Positions 53,699 to 61,886 of a stretch of 64,000 nucleotides of DNA are shown here, piece by piece. Numbering within the stretch: position 1 is the stretch's first letter; each line of letters opens with the position of its first letter. The DNA comes from Pseudomonas schmalbachii (GTDB lineage: Bacteria > Pseudomonadota > Gammaproteobacteria > Pseudomonadales > Pseudomonadaceae): positions 620,001 through 684,000 of the forward strand of contig NZ_JAELYA010000001.1 of the NCBI RefSeq assembly GCF_017589465.1, read 5' to 3'. Position numbers and translations under genes: made by a program. Below the pieces are notes generated by a model. That model saw only the letters and a list, made by a program, of their open reading frames with translations, did no database searches and was not told the origin of the DNA.

Positions 53699-54567
53699 GC
53701 GAAGAAGTGAACACCCGCTGCGACCAGGAGCTAGTGGAGGTGGCCGGCTACCGCGACGGCCAGCACGGCGACTTCAGCCACATAGCCCGGGTTGGCTGGG
53801 ATGCACTGATGACCGTCGAGCAGCATGAACGAATCCTCGGCGCGGTACTGGCCGAGGTCGCGCGGCTGCGCGACAAGCGCAAGCAGGCGGCGGACCAATA
53901 CGAAGCAACGATTCTCAGCGTGGAGAAAGAACGCGGCGCCCTCGCTGCAACCCACCACCCGGTGCCTGCGCTGGAGCGCCGCGAGTACCCGAGCCGTACC
54001 ATCTACCCGGATGCATCCGAGTTTTCCCTGGAGTGCGCCGAAATCACTGGATGGAACGCGGCTGTCACCCAGCACGAGCGCGTCGTCGCGGCGCTGCGGG
54101 CGGAGATTGCGCGGGAGCAGGCATACAGAGAGTTCCTGCACTCGGCTAATACCGGGTTGGCCGAGAAGGTCGAACGGCTTGGAGATGAACGCGACGCCCT
54201 CGCCGCGCAACTGGCCGAGCAGAAGGGACAGGAGCCGGTAGACCCGCGTTTCGGCGCTGCCGCAATGATTGTTCGTGACGTATGTGAGTTAGCCGAGCCT
54301 GCGGACAGTGAGCATGTCGTCCGTGTCCATGTCGATGATTTGCTTAGGATCGCCGAAGCGCACATCCAGCCAGTCGCTCCGGCGCAGCAGGCCGTGCCAG
54401 AAGGGTGGAAGCTGGTGCCGACAGAACTGACTAAGGAAATGAAGGAGGCAATGATCGCGCCAGACGGCCTAACAGAAGACGGATACATCCACGCTTTCAC
54501 CGTTAAAAGCCAATGGGCGGCAGTACTCGCCGCCGCGCCTCAGCCGGCGAAGGATGGTGGCGCATGA
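53695..54567 (+). CDS. Phage early protein with coiled coil and C-terminal phage-specific motif
   Basis: A 290-residue protein from ATG 53695. Long coiled-coil regions (about 55-95 and 130-185: ALRAEIAREQAYREFLHSANTGLAEKVERLGDERDALAAQL) and a C-terminal motif PEGWKLVPTELTKEMKEAMIAPDGLTEDGY...WAAVLAAAP that ends many variable phage proteins. This mosaic build suggests domain shuffling. Role unknown. Confidence 0.7.
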   Translation: MSEEVNTRCDQELVEVAGYRDGQHGDFSHIARVGWDALMTVEQHERILGAVLAEVARLRDKRKQAADQYEATILSVEKERGALAATHHPVPALERREYPSRTIYPDASEFSLECAEITGWNAAVTQHERVVAALRAEIAREQAYREFLHSANTGLAEKVERLGDERDALAAQLAEQKGQEPVDPRFGAAAMIVRDVCELAEPADSEHVVRVHVDDLLRIAEAHIQPVAPAQQAVPEGWKLVPTELTKEMKEAMIAPDGLTEDGYIHAFTVKSQWAAVLAAAPQPAKDGGA

Positions 54568-54785
54568 AGACGACACCATGCAGCCAGTTCGACACTGCTG
54601 CTAATCGTTGCAGCAGCGGATTCCAGCGAATCCACCCCGTCTGTTGGGGCGGAAAGCCAGGCTGCCCGACCTGCGGGAACATCAGCACTCGCCCGATGTG
54701 CATGCAGGACGAGATACCGAAGCACCTTGCGCAGGAAAACGGGCTGCCGATTGGCTGGCCGGTAGCGGGAGATGGCCATGCCTGA
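54564..54785 (+). CDS. Cys-rich small phage protein
   Basis: A 73-residue protein from ATG 54564: TTPCSQFDTAANRCSSGFQRIHPVCWGGKPGCPTCGNISTRPMCM. Seven Cys and one His suggest one or two zinc sites. Coupled on both ends by short overlaps. Function unknown. Confidence 0.6.
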   Translation: MKTTPCSQFDTAANRCSSGFQRIHPVCWGGKPGCPTCGNISTRPMCMQDEIPKHLAQENGLPIGWPVAGDGHA

Positions 54786-55080
54786 GCAACAACTGAAGCC
54801 GGCCGCTATCGTGCGATCGCGCTACGGCGATCCAGAAGCATTCGGAGAGCGCTGGCTTGAGGTTGTCGCCGACATCCAGGTCATGCCCTACGGCACCAAG
54901 CTCTACGCCATCCCCGCCGACCAGGTGCTGGTGCCGCGCGATCTTGTAATTCGTGCCATTGCTTTGGCCGAAGACGCCATGGGCCTCGACTTCAGCGAGC
55001 ACGACGCCATTCGCGACGAGCTCCGCGCCCTCCTCCAGCAGGAACCATCCGGCGCCGCCGGCGAAACGTCCGAGCCGTAG
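54778..55080 (+). CDS. Phage hypothetical protein
   Basis: A 100-residue protein (MPEQQLKPAAIVRSRYGDPEAFGERWLEVVADIQVMPYGTKLYA); ATG 54772 is another option. It overlaps the previous gene by 8 bases. The C-terminal VPRDLVIRAIALAEDAMGLDFSEHDAIRDELRALL is the typical helical end of a common phage early family. Followed by about 250 bases with no gene (55081-55330), in which I see nothing beyond a possible gene remnant. Confidence 0.6.
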   Translation: MPEQQLKPAAIVRSRYGDPEAFGERWLEVVADIQVMPYGTKLYAIPADQVLVPRDLVIRAIALAEDAMGLDFSEHDAIRDELRALLQQEPSGAAGETSEP

Positions 55081-55330
55081 CGCAGGTGATTGAGGCGGCG
55101 CGCGGCATGGAGACAATTGCACCACGGCGGCCGGCAAAGTGGTCCCTTTCATCCATGGCTCACGGACGAGCCGCTGGCCGCCATCTCCCTCCCCGCTCCT
55201 CGTCTCTTCGCCGCACCCACCGAGCAAACGTCCGGCTAGCGATCGCTGCTGGGCACTGTCAATTCCAACCACCCCCATCCATCACCCGCTCGGGAGAATA
55301 TCCCGTGCCCGTTATCTATCGGGAGGAAAC

Positions 55331-55747
55331 ATGAGTTTCATCGTGGAAAAGGATTGGATCACCAACGTCGGGCTTCGGGCGGTGGTGATCTACATGCAGG
55401 ACATGGGGCATCGCTGTGGCTACGTCGGCGTAGCTCCAGACCATTCCTGCTACCGACTGGATTACTGCGAGGCGACGCTCGCCGAGATCGAAGTGCATGG
55501 TGGCCTGACCTATGCCGCCGGGAAGGATTATCCGGTGAGCGGCACTGGGCTCTGGTGGCTTGGCTATGACTGTGCGCATGCATGGGATCTGCCGGCGCCT
55601 GACAGCGAGTTCGGGCGGCGTTTCGACAATGGCATCCGGACAAGCGATTCCGTTCACCGCGACCTGCCGTACTGCGTCCATGAATGCGAACAACTGGCCA
55701 GGCAGCTCATGCAGCTACCGCAAGCAAGCCCTGGAGATAGCCGATGA
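55331..55747 (+). CDS. Phage hypothetical protein
   Basis: A 138-residue protein with gggaggaaac before ATG 55331: MSFIVEKDWITNVGLRAVVIYMQDMGHRCGYVGVAPDHSCYRLDYCEATLAEIEVHGGLTYA...GLWWLGYDCAHAWDLP. A conserved phage family with several Cys, His and Trp, seen in many Pseudomonas and enteric phages; no function known. Confidence 0.7.
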   Translation: MSFIVEKDWITNVGLRAVVIYMQDMGHRCGYVGVAPDHSCYRLDYCEATLAEIEVHGGLTYAAGKDYPVSGTGLWWLGYDCAHAWDLPAPDSEFGRRFDNGIRTSDSVHRDLPYCVHECEQLARQLMQLPQASPGDSR

Positions 55748-55797
55748 CCGATATCGAAGATCCCGACGTGCGCGAGCGCCTGCATCGCGCTGGATGA
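55744..55797 (+). CDS. Possible 17-residue peptide or gene remnant
   Basis: A frame MTDIEDPDVRERLHRAG begins within the preceding stop (ATGA) and ends at 55797. It looks like the start of a longer gene cut short. No function can be given. The rest of the gap to 55898 is non-coding. Confidence 0.25.
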   Translation: MTDIEDPDVRERLHRAG

Positions 55798-55897
55798 CGC
55801 CTGGCCGAGCTGACCTCGGCTCGAATCTCCGCTTCTACGACTTCCCCTTCCCTTCCACACACCGCCGACCCTGGCCGGCGCGATGAGGTATTGCCCC

Positions 55898-56140
55898 ATG
55901 GAGAGCGAAATCCTTTCCGACGAGGAACTCGCCGAGATCACCGGCTACACCGCCAGGGCCTGGCAGCGCCGCTGGCTGGACAGCCACCACTGGTACTACG
56001 TAGAAAGCCGCGGCAAGCGCCCCCTGGTCGGCCGGCTTTATGCCCGCATGAAGCTCGGCCTGCAGCCCGATATCACGGTACACCAACCCCCTCCGCTACC
56101 AACTCCAACCTGGTCACCGGATTTCTCACGAGTGAATTGA
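55898..56140 (+). CDS. DUF4224 protein (possible excisionase-like partner)
   Basis: An 80-residue protein from ATG 55898: ESEILSDEELAEITGYTARAWQRRWLDSHHWYYVESRGKRPLVGRLYARMKLG matches DUF4224, a small winged-helix-like family almost always placed just before phage integrase genes. It probably regulates integration or excision. It abuts the integrase gene directly. Confidence 0.88.
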   Translation: MESEILSDEELAEITGYTARAWQRRWLDSHHWYYVESRGKRPLVGRLYARMKLGLQPDITVHQPPPLPTPTWSPDFSRVN

Positions 56141-57190
56141 ATGCGTCCCCGCAAGAAGGAAAACCGAGATCTCCCGCCCAACATGTATCGCCGCAGGCGC
56201 ATTCGGAAGAACGGGAAGGTCTGGGTTGGGTATTACTACCAAGACACCAGCGGGAAGGAGATCCCGCTGGGCACCGACCTCGATCTGGCGCGCCTGAAAT
56301 GGGCCGAGCTGGAGGCCAAAGAGAAGCCTCTGGACCTACGCATCATGCGCTCGATCTTCGATCGGTACGTACGGGATGTAATACCGAAGAAGGCCCCGCG
56401 CACCCAACGGGACAATCTGGCGGAGCTGCGCCAGCTGCGCCCGCTCTTCGACGAAGCGCCGATCGATGCGATCACCCCGGCGATGATCGCCCGGTATCGC
56501 GACGCGCGGAGCGCCAAAGTGCGGGCGAATCGCGAGATCGCCACGCTGTCCCACGTGTTCAACATGGCGCGGGAGTGGGGCCTGACGGTCAAGGAAAATC
56601 CCTGCCAGGGCGTACGCAAGAACAAGGAGGCACCGCGGGACTACTACGCCAATGATGTGGTCTGGAATGCCGTCTATCGGAAGGCCGTGCCCGAACTGAA
56701 GGACGCCATGGATCTGGCGTACTTGACCGGTCAGCGTCCGGCGGATGTACTCAGGATGCGCAAGGACGATATCGAGGGGGATTTCCTGCTGGTCCAGCAG
56801 GGGAAAACCAGCAAGAAACTGCGGATCATGCTGCGCAGCGATGAGCAGGAGAACAGCCTGGGCACGCTGCTGAAACAGATCGCAGCGCGGAATCGGCAGT
56901 TCACGAGCCCCTTCCTCATCGTGAATGAGCGGGGTCTCCGTGTGTCGCAAGTGATGCTACGGGACCGCTGGGAGGCTGCGAGGGACAAGGCCAAGGCGGC
57001 GGCGCTCGAGGATGGCGATGCCCACCTTGCACTCAGGATCGGTCAGTTCCAGTTCCGGGATATCCGGCCGAAGGCGGCCTCGGAAATCACCGACGTGAAG
57101 GATGCCAGCCGGTTGCTCGGCCACACCGAAGAGGAGATCACGGAGCGGGTTTATCGACGCCTGGGAGCCATCGCGAAGCCGGCGAAATAG
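56141..57190 (+). CDS. int: Tyrosine-type phage integrase
   Basis: A 349-residue integrase. The N-terminal arm-binding part (NGKVWVGYYYQDTSGKEIPLGTDLDLA), core-binding helices (about 65-155), and the catalytic domain with TGQRPADVLRM (first Arg), the Lys-bearing hairpin LLVQQGKTSKKLRI, QFRDIRPKAAS (box II, with Arg in place of the usual His, last Arg present), LLGHTEEE and the Tyr nucleophile in ERVYRR. It recombines the phage attachment site with the 3' end of tRNA-Ser, 120 bases away. It starts directly after the DUF4224 gene. Confidence 0.93.
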   Translation: MRPRKKENRDLPPNMYRRRRIRKNGKVWVGYYYQDTSGKEIPLGTDLDLARLKWAELEAKEKPLDLRIMRSIFDRYVRDVIPKKAPRTQRDNLAELRQLRPLFDEAPIDAITPAMIARYRDARSAKVRANREIATLSHVFNMAREWGLTVKENPCQGVRKNKEAPRDYYANDVVWNAVYRKAVPELKDAMDLAYLTGQRPADVLRMRKDDIEGDFLLVQQGKTSKKLRIMLRSDEQENSLGTLLKQIAARNRQFTSPFLIVNERGLRVSQVMLRDRWEAARDKAKAAALEDGDAHLALRIGQFQFRDIRPKAASEITDVKDASRLLGHTEEEITERVYRRLGAIAKPAK

Positions 57191-57282
57191 GCCGAGTTTC
57201 GGAACTCGTTCCGTTTTATTTCGGAACTCGGGCTCTTTTTGCCTCGTTCAGAGCGCCCGCATACCGCTGGGCTAGAATGGCA

Positions 57283-57306
57283 AAGGCCCTGACAAATCAG
57301 GGCCTT
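57283..57306. terminator. Hairpin behind the tRNA-Ser
   Basis: AAGGCCCTGA at 57283-57292 pairs with TCAGGGCCTT at 57297-57306 around CAAA. It lies just after the 3' end of the tRNA on the minus strand and likely ends tRNA transcription, and integrase transcription from the other side. Confidence 0.65.
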
Positions 57307-57310
57307 GGAT

Positions 57311-57375
57311 ATGGCGGAAGCGCAGAGATTCGAACTCTGGGGGCTGTTACACCCGGCGGTTTTCAAGACCGCTGC
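57311..57375. repeat. Right attachment repeat inside tRNA-Ser
   Basis: 65 bases identical to 16213-16277, covering the 3' two-thirds of the tRNA. The core crossover lies somewhere in this identity. Insertion kept the tRNA intact at this end. Confidence 0.93.
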
Positions 57376-57399
57376 CTTAAACCACTCGGCCACACTTCC
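57312..57399 (-). tRNA. tRNA-Ser (anticodon UGA)
   Basis: An 88-base tRNA with encoded CCA. Acceptor GGAAGTG pairs with CGCTTCC, the anticodon stem GCGGT/ACCGC holds the loop CTTGAAA with anticodon TGA, a long variable arm (class II) and T arm GTTCGAATC are visible. It reads UCA and related Ser codons. It is the insertion target for the phage and, probably, the island on its left. Confidence 0.96.
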
Positions 57400-57529
57400 C
57401 TATTTGCGGGGCGCAATAGTACCGGATCGCAACACACTGTCAAACTCTGCTCGTTGGCCGCGGCCGGGCCTTTGTTATGATGCGGCTACTATCGTCATGG
57501 ACTCGTTTCCAGTAACAGGAGTGCTAACC

Positions 57530-58195
57530 ATGCAAGAACGCCAATATCTCAACGCCACAGCGGTGGAACAGAAGGAGGTCAGCGGGGTCCTGCGCAATAC
57601 CTATGGACTGCTGGCCATCACCCTCGCCTTCAGCGGCATCGTGGCTTACGTATCGCAACAACTGCGCCTGCCCTACCCGGGTTTCCTCGTCGTGCTGATC
57701 GGCTTCTACGGCCTGTTCTTCCTGACGATTAAACTGCGCAACAGCGGCTGGGGTCTGCTCAGCACCTTCGCCCTGACCGGCTTCATGGGCTACACCCTCG
57801 GCCCGATCCTGAACATTTACCTGGGCATGGCCAACGGCGCCAGCGTGATCTCCTCGGCGTTCTTCATGACCGCCCTGGTGTTCTTCGGCCTGTCCGCCTA
57901 TGTGCTGACCACCCGCAAGGACATGAGCTTCCTGTCCGGGTTCATCACTGCCGGCTTCTTCGTCCTGCTGGGCGCGGTGCTGGTGTCGATGTTCTTCCAG
58001 ATCAGCGGCCTGCAACTGGCGATCAGCGCCGCTTTCGTGCTGTTCTCCTCGGCGATGATCCTGTTCCAGACCAGCGCGATCATCCACGGCGGCGAGCGCA
58101 ACTACATCATGGCGACGATCAGCCTGTACGTGTCGATCTACAACCTGTTCCTCAGCCTGCTGCAGATCTTCGGCATCATGGGCAGCGACGACTGA
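57530..58195 (+). CDS. BI-1 (Bax inhibitor-1)/YccA family membrane protein
   Basis: A 221-residue protein from ATG 57530 (acagga upstream). Seven hydrophobic segments starting near residue 23 (YGLLAITLAFSGIVAYV), the family pattern of UPF0005/TMBIM. Homologues in E. coli (YccA, YbhL) touch FtsH regulation and calcium leak. It is the first core gene right of the tRNA; in P. aeruginosa it precedes the tus genes. The longer frame reading through the tRNA is not used. Confidence 0.93.
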   Translation: MQERQYLNATAVEQKEVSGVLRNTYGLLAITLAFSGIVAYVSQQLRLPYPGFLVVLIGFYGLFFLTIKLRNSGWGLLSTFALTGFMGYTLGPILNIYLGMANGASVISSAFFMTALVFFGLSAYVLTTRKDMSFLSGFITAGFFVLLGAVLVSMFFQISGLQLAISAAFVLFSSAMILFQTSAIIHGGERNYIMATISLYVSIYNLFLSLLQIFGIMGSDD

Positions 58196-58214
58196 TAGTT
58201 CCCAGGCACTCCGG

Positions 58215-58239
58215 AAAAGCCCGTTTCGACGGGCTTTTT
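58215..58239 (+). terminator. Rho-independent terminator
   Basis: AAAAGCCCG and CGGGCTTTTT pair around TTTCGA, followed by CTTTTTC. It ends the BI-1 gene transcript 20 bases after its stop. Confidence 0.92.
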
Positions 58240-58309
58240 CTTTTTCGGCGCAGCAAAATGCTCCGGCTCGCCGTATCATCCTGCGAAAATCCTCCGCCAA
58301 AGCCCGCCC

Positions 58310-58702
58310 ATGAAATTCGCCATCGCCCTGTTCGCGCCGCCCCACTCGCCCGCCGCCCGCCGCGCCCTGCGCTTCGCCGAAGCGGTGCTGGCTGGCGGCC
58401 ATGAGATCGTCCGCCTGTTCTTCTATCAGGAAGGCGTGCACAGCGCTTCGAGCAACGCGGTGGCGAGCCAGGACGAACTGGACGTCGCCGCCGCCTGGAC
58501 CCGCTTCGTCTGCGACAACCAGTTGGACGGCGTGGTCTGCATCGCCGCCGCCCTGCGCCGTGGCGTGCTGAACGAAGAGGAAGCCACCCGCTACAGCCGT
58601 CCGGCGGCCAACTTGCAGGCGCCCTGGGAGCTGTCCGGACTCGGCCAATTGCACGAAGCGACGCAACAGGCGGACCGGCTGGTCTGCTTCGGAGGCAACT
58701 GA
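58310..58702 (+). CDS. tusD: Sulfurtransferase TusD
   Basis: A 130-residue DsrE-family protein: FAIALFAPPHSPAARRALRFAEAVLAGGHEIVRLFFYQEGV, with the active Cys in LDGVVCIAAALRRGVL. In the TusBCD hexamer it takes persulfide sulfur from TusA and hands it to TusE for 2-thiouridine formation in tRNA. It overlaps tusC by one base. Confidence 0.95.
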   Translation: MKFAIALFAPPHSPAARRALRFAEAVLAGGHEIVRLFFYQEGVHSASSNAVASQDELDVAAAWTRFVCDNQLDGVVCIAAALRRGVLNEEEATRYSRPAANLQAPWELSGLGQLHEATQQADRLVCFGGN

Positions 58703-59061
58703 TGGCCAAGTCCCTGCTTATTGTCAGCCGCCAGGCGCCCTGGTCCGGCCCGAGCGCCCGCGAGGCGCTGGATATCGCCCTTGCCGGCGGCGCCTTCGAA
58801 CTGCCCATCGGCCTGCTGTTCCTCGACGACGGCGTGTTCCAGCTGGCTCCCGGCCAGCGCCCCGCCAGCATCGAGCAGAAGGACCTGCAAGCCAATCTGC
58901 AGGCCCTGCCGCTGTTCGGCATCGACGAACTCTACGTGGCCGCCCGCAGCCTCACCGAACGCGGATTGGTCACGGATGGCCTGAAGCTCCCGGCACAGGT
59001 CCTCGACGACGCGGCATTGCGCGACCTGATTCAACGCTACGACCAGGTAATCACCCTCTGA
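58702..59061 (+). CDS. tusC: Sulfur relay protein TusC
   Basis: A 119-residue DsrF-family subunit: SLLIVSRQAPWSGPSAREALDIALAGGAFELPIGLLFLDDGVFQL. It has the DsrE fold without the active Cys and builds the TusBCD complex. One-base overlaps with tusD and tusB show a tight operon. Confidence 0.95.
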   Translation: MAKSLLIVSRQAPWSGPSAREALDIALAGGAFELPIGLLFLDDGVFQLAPGQRPASIEQKDLQANLQALPLFGIDELYVAARSLTERGLVTDGLKLPAQVLDDAALRDLIQRYDQVITL

Positions 59062-59363
59062 TGGCCACTCTTCACCTGCTCTCGCACTCCCCGTTCAACG
59101 ACGGCCGTCTCGCCAGTTGCCTACACCTACTCGGCCCGGACGATGGCGTGCTGCTCAGCGGCGAGGCCGTGCATGCCCTGCGCGCCGGCACCGCACCGTG
59201 CCAGGCGCTGGAGCTGATGCCCGCCGGCAATGCGCTGTTCGCCCTGCTCGAAGACCTCCAGGCACGCGGCCTCGACGACGTGCCGGCGCGGGTCGTGGCG
59301 CTGGACTACCCCGGTTTCGTCGAACTCTGCACCCGCTTCGACAAGGTCAACGCCTGGCTATGA
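59061..59363 (+). CDS. tusB: Sulfur relay protein TusB
   Basis: A 100-residue DsrH-family subunit: ATLHLLSHSPFNDGRLASCLHLLGPDDGVLLSGEAVHAL. Third part of the TusBCD complex. It overlaps tusE by 4 bases. Confidence 0.93.
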   Translation: MATLHLLSHSPFNDGRLASCLHLLGPDDGVLLSGEAVHALRAGTAPCQALELMPAGNALFALLEDLQARGLDDVPARVVALDYPGFVELCTRFDKVNAWL

Positions 59364-59695
59364 ACTCGCTACTGGTGAACGGGCAGCATATCGCCCTCGA
59401 CAAGGACGGCTACCTGCAATACCTGGACGACTGGTCCGACGCGGTCGCCGAGGCCCTTGCGCACAACGAAGGGCTCAGCCTGACGCCGGCGCATTGGGAA
59501 ATCCTCCTGCTGCTGCGCGAGTTCTATGGCGAGTTCCAGCTGTCGCCGGCCAACCGCCCGCTGATCAAGTACGTCGCCCAGCGCCTGGGCGCGGAAAAGG
59601 GCAACAGCCTGCACCTCAACCTCCTGTTCAAGGGCACCCCGGCCAAGCTCGCCGCCAAGCTCGCCGGCCTGCCGAAACCGACCAACTGCCTATGA
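59360..59695 (+). CDS. tusE: Sulfurtransferase TusE (DsrC family)
   Basis: A 111-residue DsrC-like protein from ATG 59360: LLVNGQHIALDKDGYLQYLDDWSDAVAEALAHNEGLSLTPAHWEILLLLREFYGEFQLSPANRPLIKYV, ending KPTNCL with the penultimate Cys that carries the persulfide to MnmA. It overlaps tusB and the YbiB-like gene. Confidence 0.95.
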   Translation: MNSLLVNGQHIALDKDGYLQYLDDWSDAVAEALAHNEGLSLTPAHWEILLLLREFYGEFQLSPANRPLIKYVAQRLGAEKGNSLHLNLLFKGTPAKLAAKLAGLPKPTNCL

Positions 59696-60690
59696 CGCCC
59701 AGCCCGCTCGTACTCCAGCCCCCCGCCGAACACCCCTTCGCCCAGTTCGTCCGCATCCTCGGCAAGGGCAAGCGCGGCGCACGCAGCATGACCCGCGACG
59801 AAGCCCGCGAAGCGCTGGGCATGATCCTCGACGGCCAGATCGAGGAAACCCAGCTCGGCGCCTTCCTCATGCTCCTGCGGCACAAGGAGGAAAGCGCGGA
59901 GGAACTGGCCGGCTTCGCCGAGGCGGTGCGCAGCCGCCTGCAGGCACCGGGCATCGCCGTCGATATCGACTGGCCGACCTACGCCGGCAAGAAGCGCCAC
60001 CTGCCCTGGTACCTGCTGGCCACCAAATGCCTGGCCGGCAGCGGCACGCGCATCCTCCTGCACGGCGGCGGCGCGCATACCGCCGGGCGCATGTACAGCG
60101 AGCAACTGCTCGACACCCTGAATATCCCGCTGTGCCGCGACTGGCCAAGCGTGGGCAAGGCCCTGGATGAACACGGCCTGGCCTTCGCCCCGCTGGTGGA
60201 CTGGATGCCGCGCCTGCAGCGGATGATCGACCTGCGCAACACCCTCGGCCTGCGCTCGCCGATCCACTCGGCGGTACGCCTGCTCAATCCGCTGGGCGCC
60301 ACCTGCATCCTGCAGAGCATCTTCCACCCCGGCTACCAGGAAGTGCATCGCGAAGGCAGCCGTCTGCTCGGCGATCGCGCCATCGTGATCAAGGGCGAAG
60401 GCGGCGAAGTAGAGATCAACCCGGACAGCCCCGCGCACCTTTATGGTTGCGAAGGCGGCGCGAGCTGGGACGAGGAATGGCCGGCGCTTTCCGCCCAGCG
60501 CCACGTCAAACCGGAGAAGCTGGAGCCATCCGCCCTCCTCGCGACCTGGCGTGGCGAACGGGACGACAGTTACGGCGAGCTAGCCGTGCTCTCCACCATC
60601 GCCCTGGCACTGCGCGGACTCGGCCTGCCGCGCGACGAAGCCTTCGCCGAGGCCCGTCGGCGCTGGGATTCGCGCGACAAATCGATCTGA
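59692..60690 (+). CDS. YbiB-like glycosyltransferase-family (TrpD2) protein
   Basis: A 332-residue protein from ATG 59692 (ATGA overlap with tusE). SMTRDEAREALGMILDGQIEETQLGAFLMLLRHKEESAEELAGF is the TrpD-like helical domain; GSGTRILLHGGGAHTAGRMYSEQLLD and RLLNPLGATCILQSIFHPGY belong to the YbiB/TrpD2 group, which keeps the phosphoribosyltransferase fold but binds nucleic acid. It is a regular neighbour of tusE in Pseudomonas. Gene symbol ybiB is used for the E. coli homologue. Confidence 0.9.
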   Translation: MTPSPLVLQPPAEHPFAQFVRILGKGKRGARSMTRDEAREALGMILDGQIEETQLGAFLMLLRHKEESAEELAGFAEAVRSRLQAPGIAVDIDWPTYAGKKRHLPWYLLATKCLAGSGTRILLHGGGAHTAGRMYSEQLLDTLNIPLCRDWPSVGKALDEHGLAFAPLVDWMPRLQRMIDLRNTLGLRSPIHSAVRLLNPLGATCILQSIFHPGYQEVHREGSRLLGDRAIVIKGEGGEVEINPDSPAHLYGCEGGASWDEEWPALSAQRHVKPEKLEPSALLATWRGERDDSYGELAVLSTIALALRGLGLPRDEAFAEARRRWDSRDKSI

Positions 60691-60777
60691 TCGATTCTTC
60701 AGGTCATGTTTTTGCGCTAATCGATCGAGCAGAAGCCGAATAGACTGGTTCCAACCCAGTCTTTTCGGAGCCGGAAC

Positions 60778-61779
60778 ATGGGACAACTGATCGATGGACG
60801 CTGGCATGACCAGTGGTACGACACCGGCAAGGATGGCCGCTTCCAGCGCGAGAACGCCCAGCGCCGCAACTGGATCACTGCCGACGGCAGCCCTGGCCCG
60901 AGCGGCGAAGGCGGCTTCCGCGCCGAGGCCGGCCGCTACCATCTCTATGTTTCCCTGGCCTGCCCGTGGGCCCACCGCACGCTGATCTTCCGCCAGTTGA
61001 AAGGCCTGGAGAAGCTGATCGACGTGTCCGTGGTGAGCTGGCTGATGCTGGAAAACGGCTGGACCTTCGACCGCGAGCTCGGCTCCACCGGCGATGCGCT
61101 CGACGGCCTGGACTTCCTCCACCAGCGCTACACCATCGACGATCCGCACTACAGCGGCCGGGTGACCGTGCCGGTGCTGTGGGACAAGCAGCAGAAGCGC
61201 ATCGTCAGCAACGAATCGGCGGAAATCATCCGCATGTTCAATTCGGCATTCGACGACCTCACCGGCAACCGCCTGGACCTCTACCCACAGGGGTTACGGG
61301 AGGAAATCGACGCCCTCAACGCGCGCATCTACCCGGCGGTGAACAACGGCGTCTATCGCGCCGGCTTCGCCACTTCCCAGGCGGCCTACGAGGAAGCTTT
61401 CACAGCGCTGTTCGAGGAACTGGACTGCCTGGAAGCCCATCTCGCCACCCATCGCTATCTGGCTGGCGAATACCTGACCGAAGCCGACTGGCGCCTGTTC
61501 ACCACGCTGGTTCGCTTCGATGCGGTCTACCACGGGCACTTCAAGTGCAACCTGCGCCGCATGGCCGATTACCCCAACCTCTCCGGCTGGCTGCGCGAGC
61601 TATACCAGTGGCCAGGCGTGGCCGGAACGGTGAACTTCCAGCACATCAAGAACCACTACTACGGCAGCCACCGCGCCATCAACCCGACCGGTATCGTCCC
61701 GCTCGGCCCGCAGCAGGACTTCGGTTTGCCGCATGGTCGGGAGCATCTGCCGGGCAAGGGCATGGCAGTCAACCCGTAG
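60778..61779 (+). CDS. Glutathionyl-hydroquinone reductase (Xi-class GST)
   Basis: A 333-residue protein with ggagccgg before the ATG. RYHLYVSLACPWAHRTLIFRQLKGLEKLI holds the catalytic Cys62 in the CPWA motif of Xi-class GSTs (YqjG/PcpF type); the C-terminal helices and NPTGIVPLGP end the family. It reduces glutathionyl-hydroquinones. Single transcription unit between the YbiB-like gene and cysG. Confidence 0.93.
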   Translation: MGQLIDGRWHDQWYDTGKDGRFQRENAQRRNWITADGSPGPSGEGGFRAEAGRYHLYVSLACPWAHRTLIFRQLKGLEKLIDVSVVSWLMLENGWTFDRELGSTGDALDGLDFLHQRYTIDDPHYSGRVTVPVLWDKQQKRIVSNESAEIIRMFNSAFDDLTGNRLDLYPQGLREEIDALNARIYPAVNNGVYRAGFATSQAAYEEAFTALFEELDCLEAHLATHRYLAGEYLTEADWRLFTTLVRFDAVYHGHFKCNLRRMADYPNLSGWLRELYQWPGVAGTVNFQHIKNHYYGSHRAINPTGIVPLGPQQDFGLPHGREHLPGKGMAVNP

Positions 61780-61858
61780 GTTGGCGCTGAACGCAGTGAA
61801 GCCCAACATCTGTCGGACTCTGCACCGTTGGGCTTCGCAAGCTCAGCGCCAACCTACG
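61775..61858. repeat. Long intergenic inverted repeat
   Basis: CGTAGGTTGGCGCTGA pairs with TCAGCGCCAACCTACG, and inside it GAAGCCCAAC pairs with GTTGGGCTTC. Two stems separated by short spacers, about 84 bases in all, overlapping the stop of the GST gene. It looks like a Pseudomonas REP/ERIC-type intergenic element and may also end convergent transcription. Confidence 0.75.
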
Positions 61859-61886
61859 CTGTTTCCGGCAAGCGTCACGGCTTTGA

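Larger units (their letters stand above)
16213..57375. mobile_element. Complete-looking temperate prophage integrated in tRNA-Ser(UGA)
   Basis: About 41 kb bounded by 65-base identical repeats that cover the 3' two-thirds of the tRNA-Ser gene. The integrase lies just inside the right end. It carries lambda-like immunity, replication and head genes (Nu1/gpA terminase, gpW, portal, protease-capsid) with Mu-like contractile tail genes (gp37/38, gpL, gpM, gp41, gpN, gpP, gp45-48). Late genes run leftward from 36.9 to 18.6 kb. No interrupted essential structural gene is visible, but no endolysin is recognised. Confidence 0.92.

Noticed and set aside
46396-53700. Anti-CRISPR genes among the small phage proteins
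   Set aside because: No known anti-CRISPR or Aca-type partner was recognised; the Arc-type and HTH proteins have other likely roles.
57060-57190. Integrase inactive because box II His is replaced by Arg (QFRDIR)
   Set aside because: As I recall, many phage integrases of this type also carry Arg or Lys there, and the remaining catalytic residues are present, so inactivity is not supported.
57305-57529. A 75-residue N-terminal extension of the BI-1 protein
   Set aside because: It would be read through the tRNA-Ser; the ATG at 57530 has a ribosome site and fits family length.
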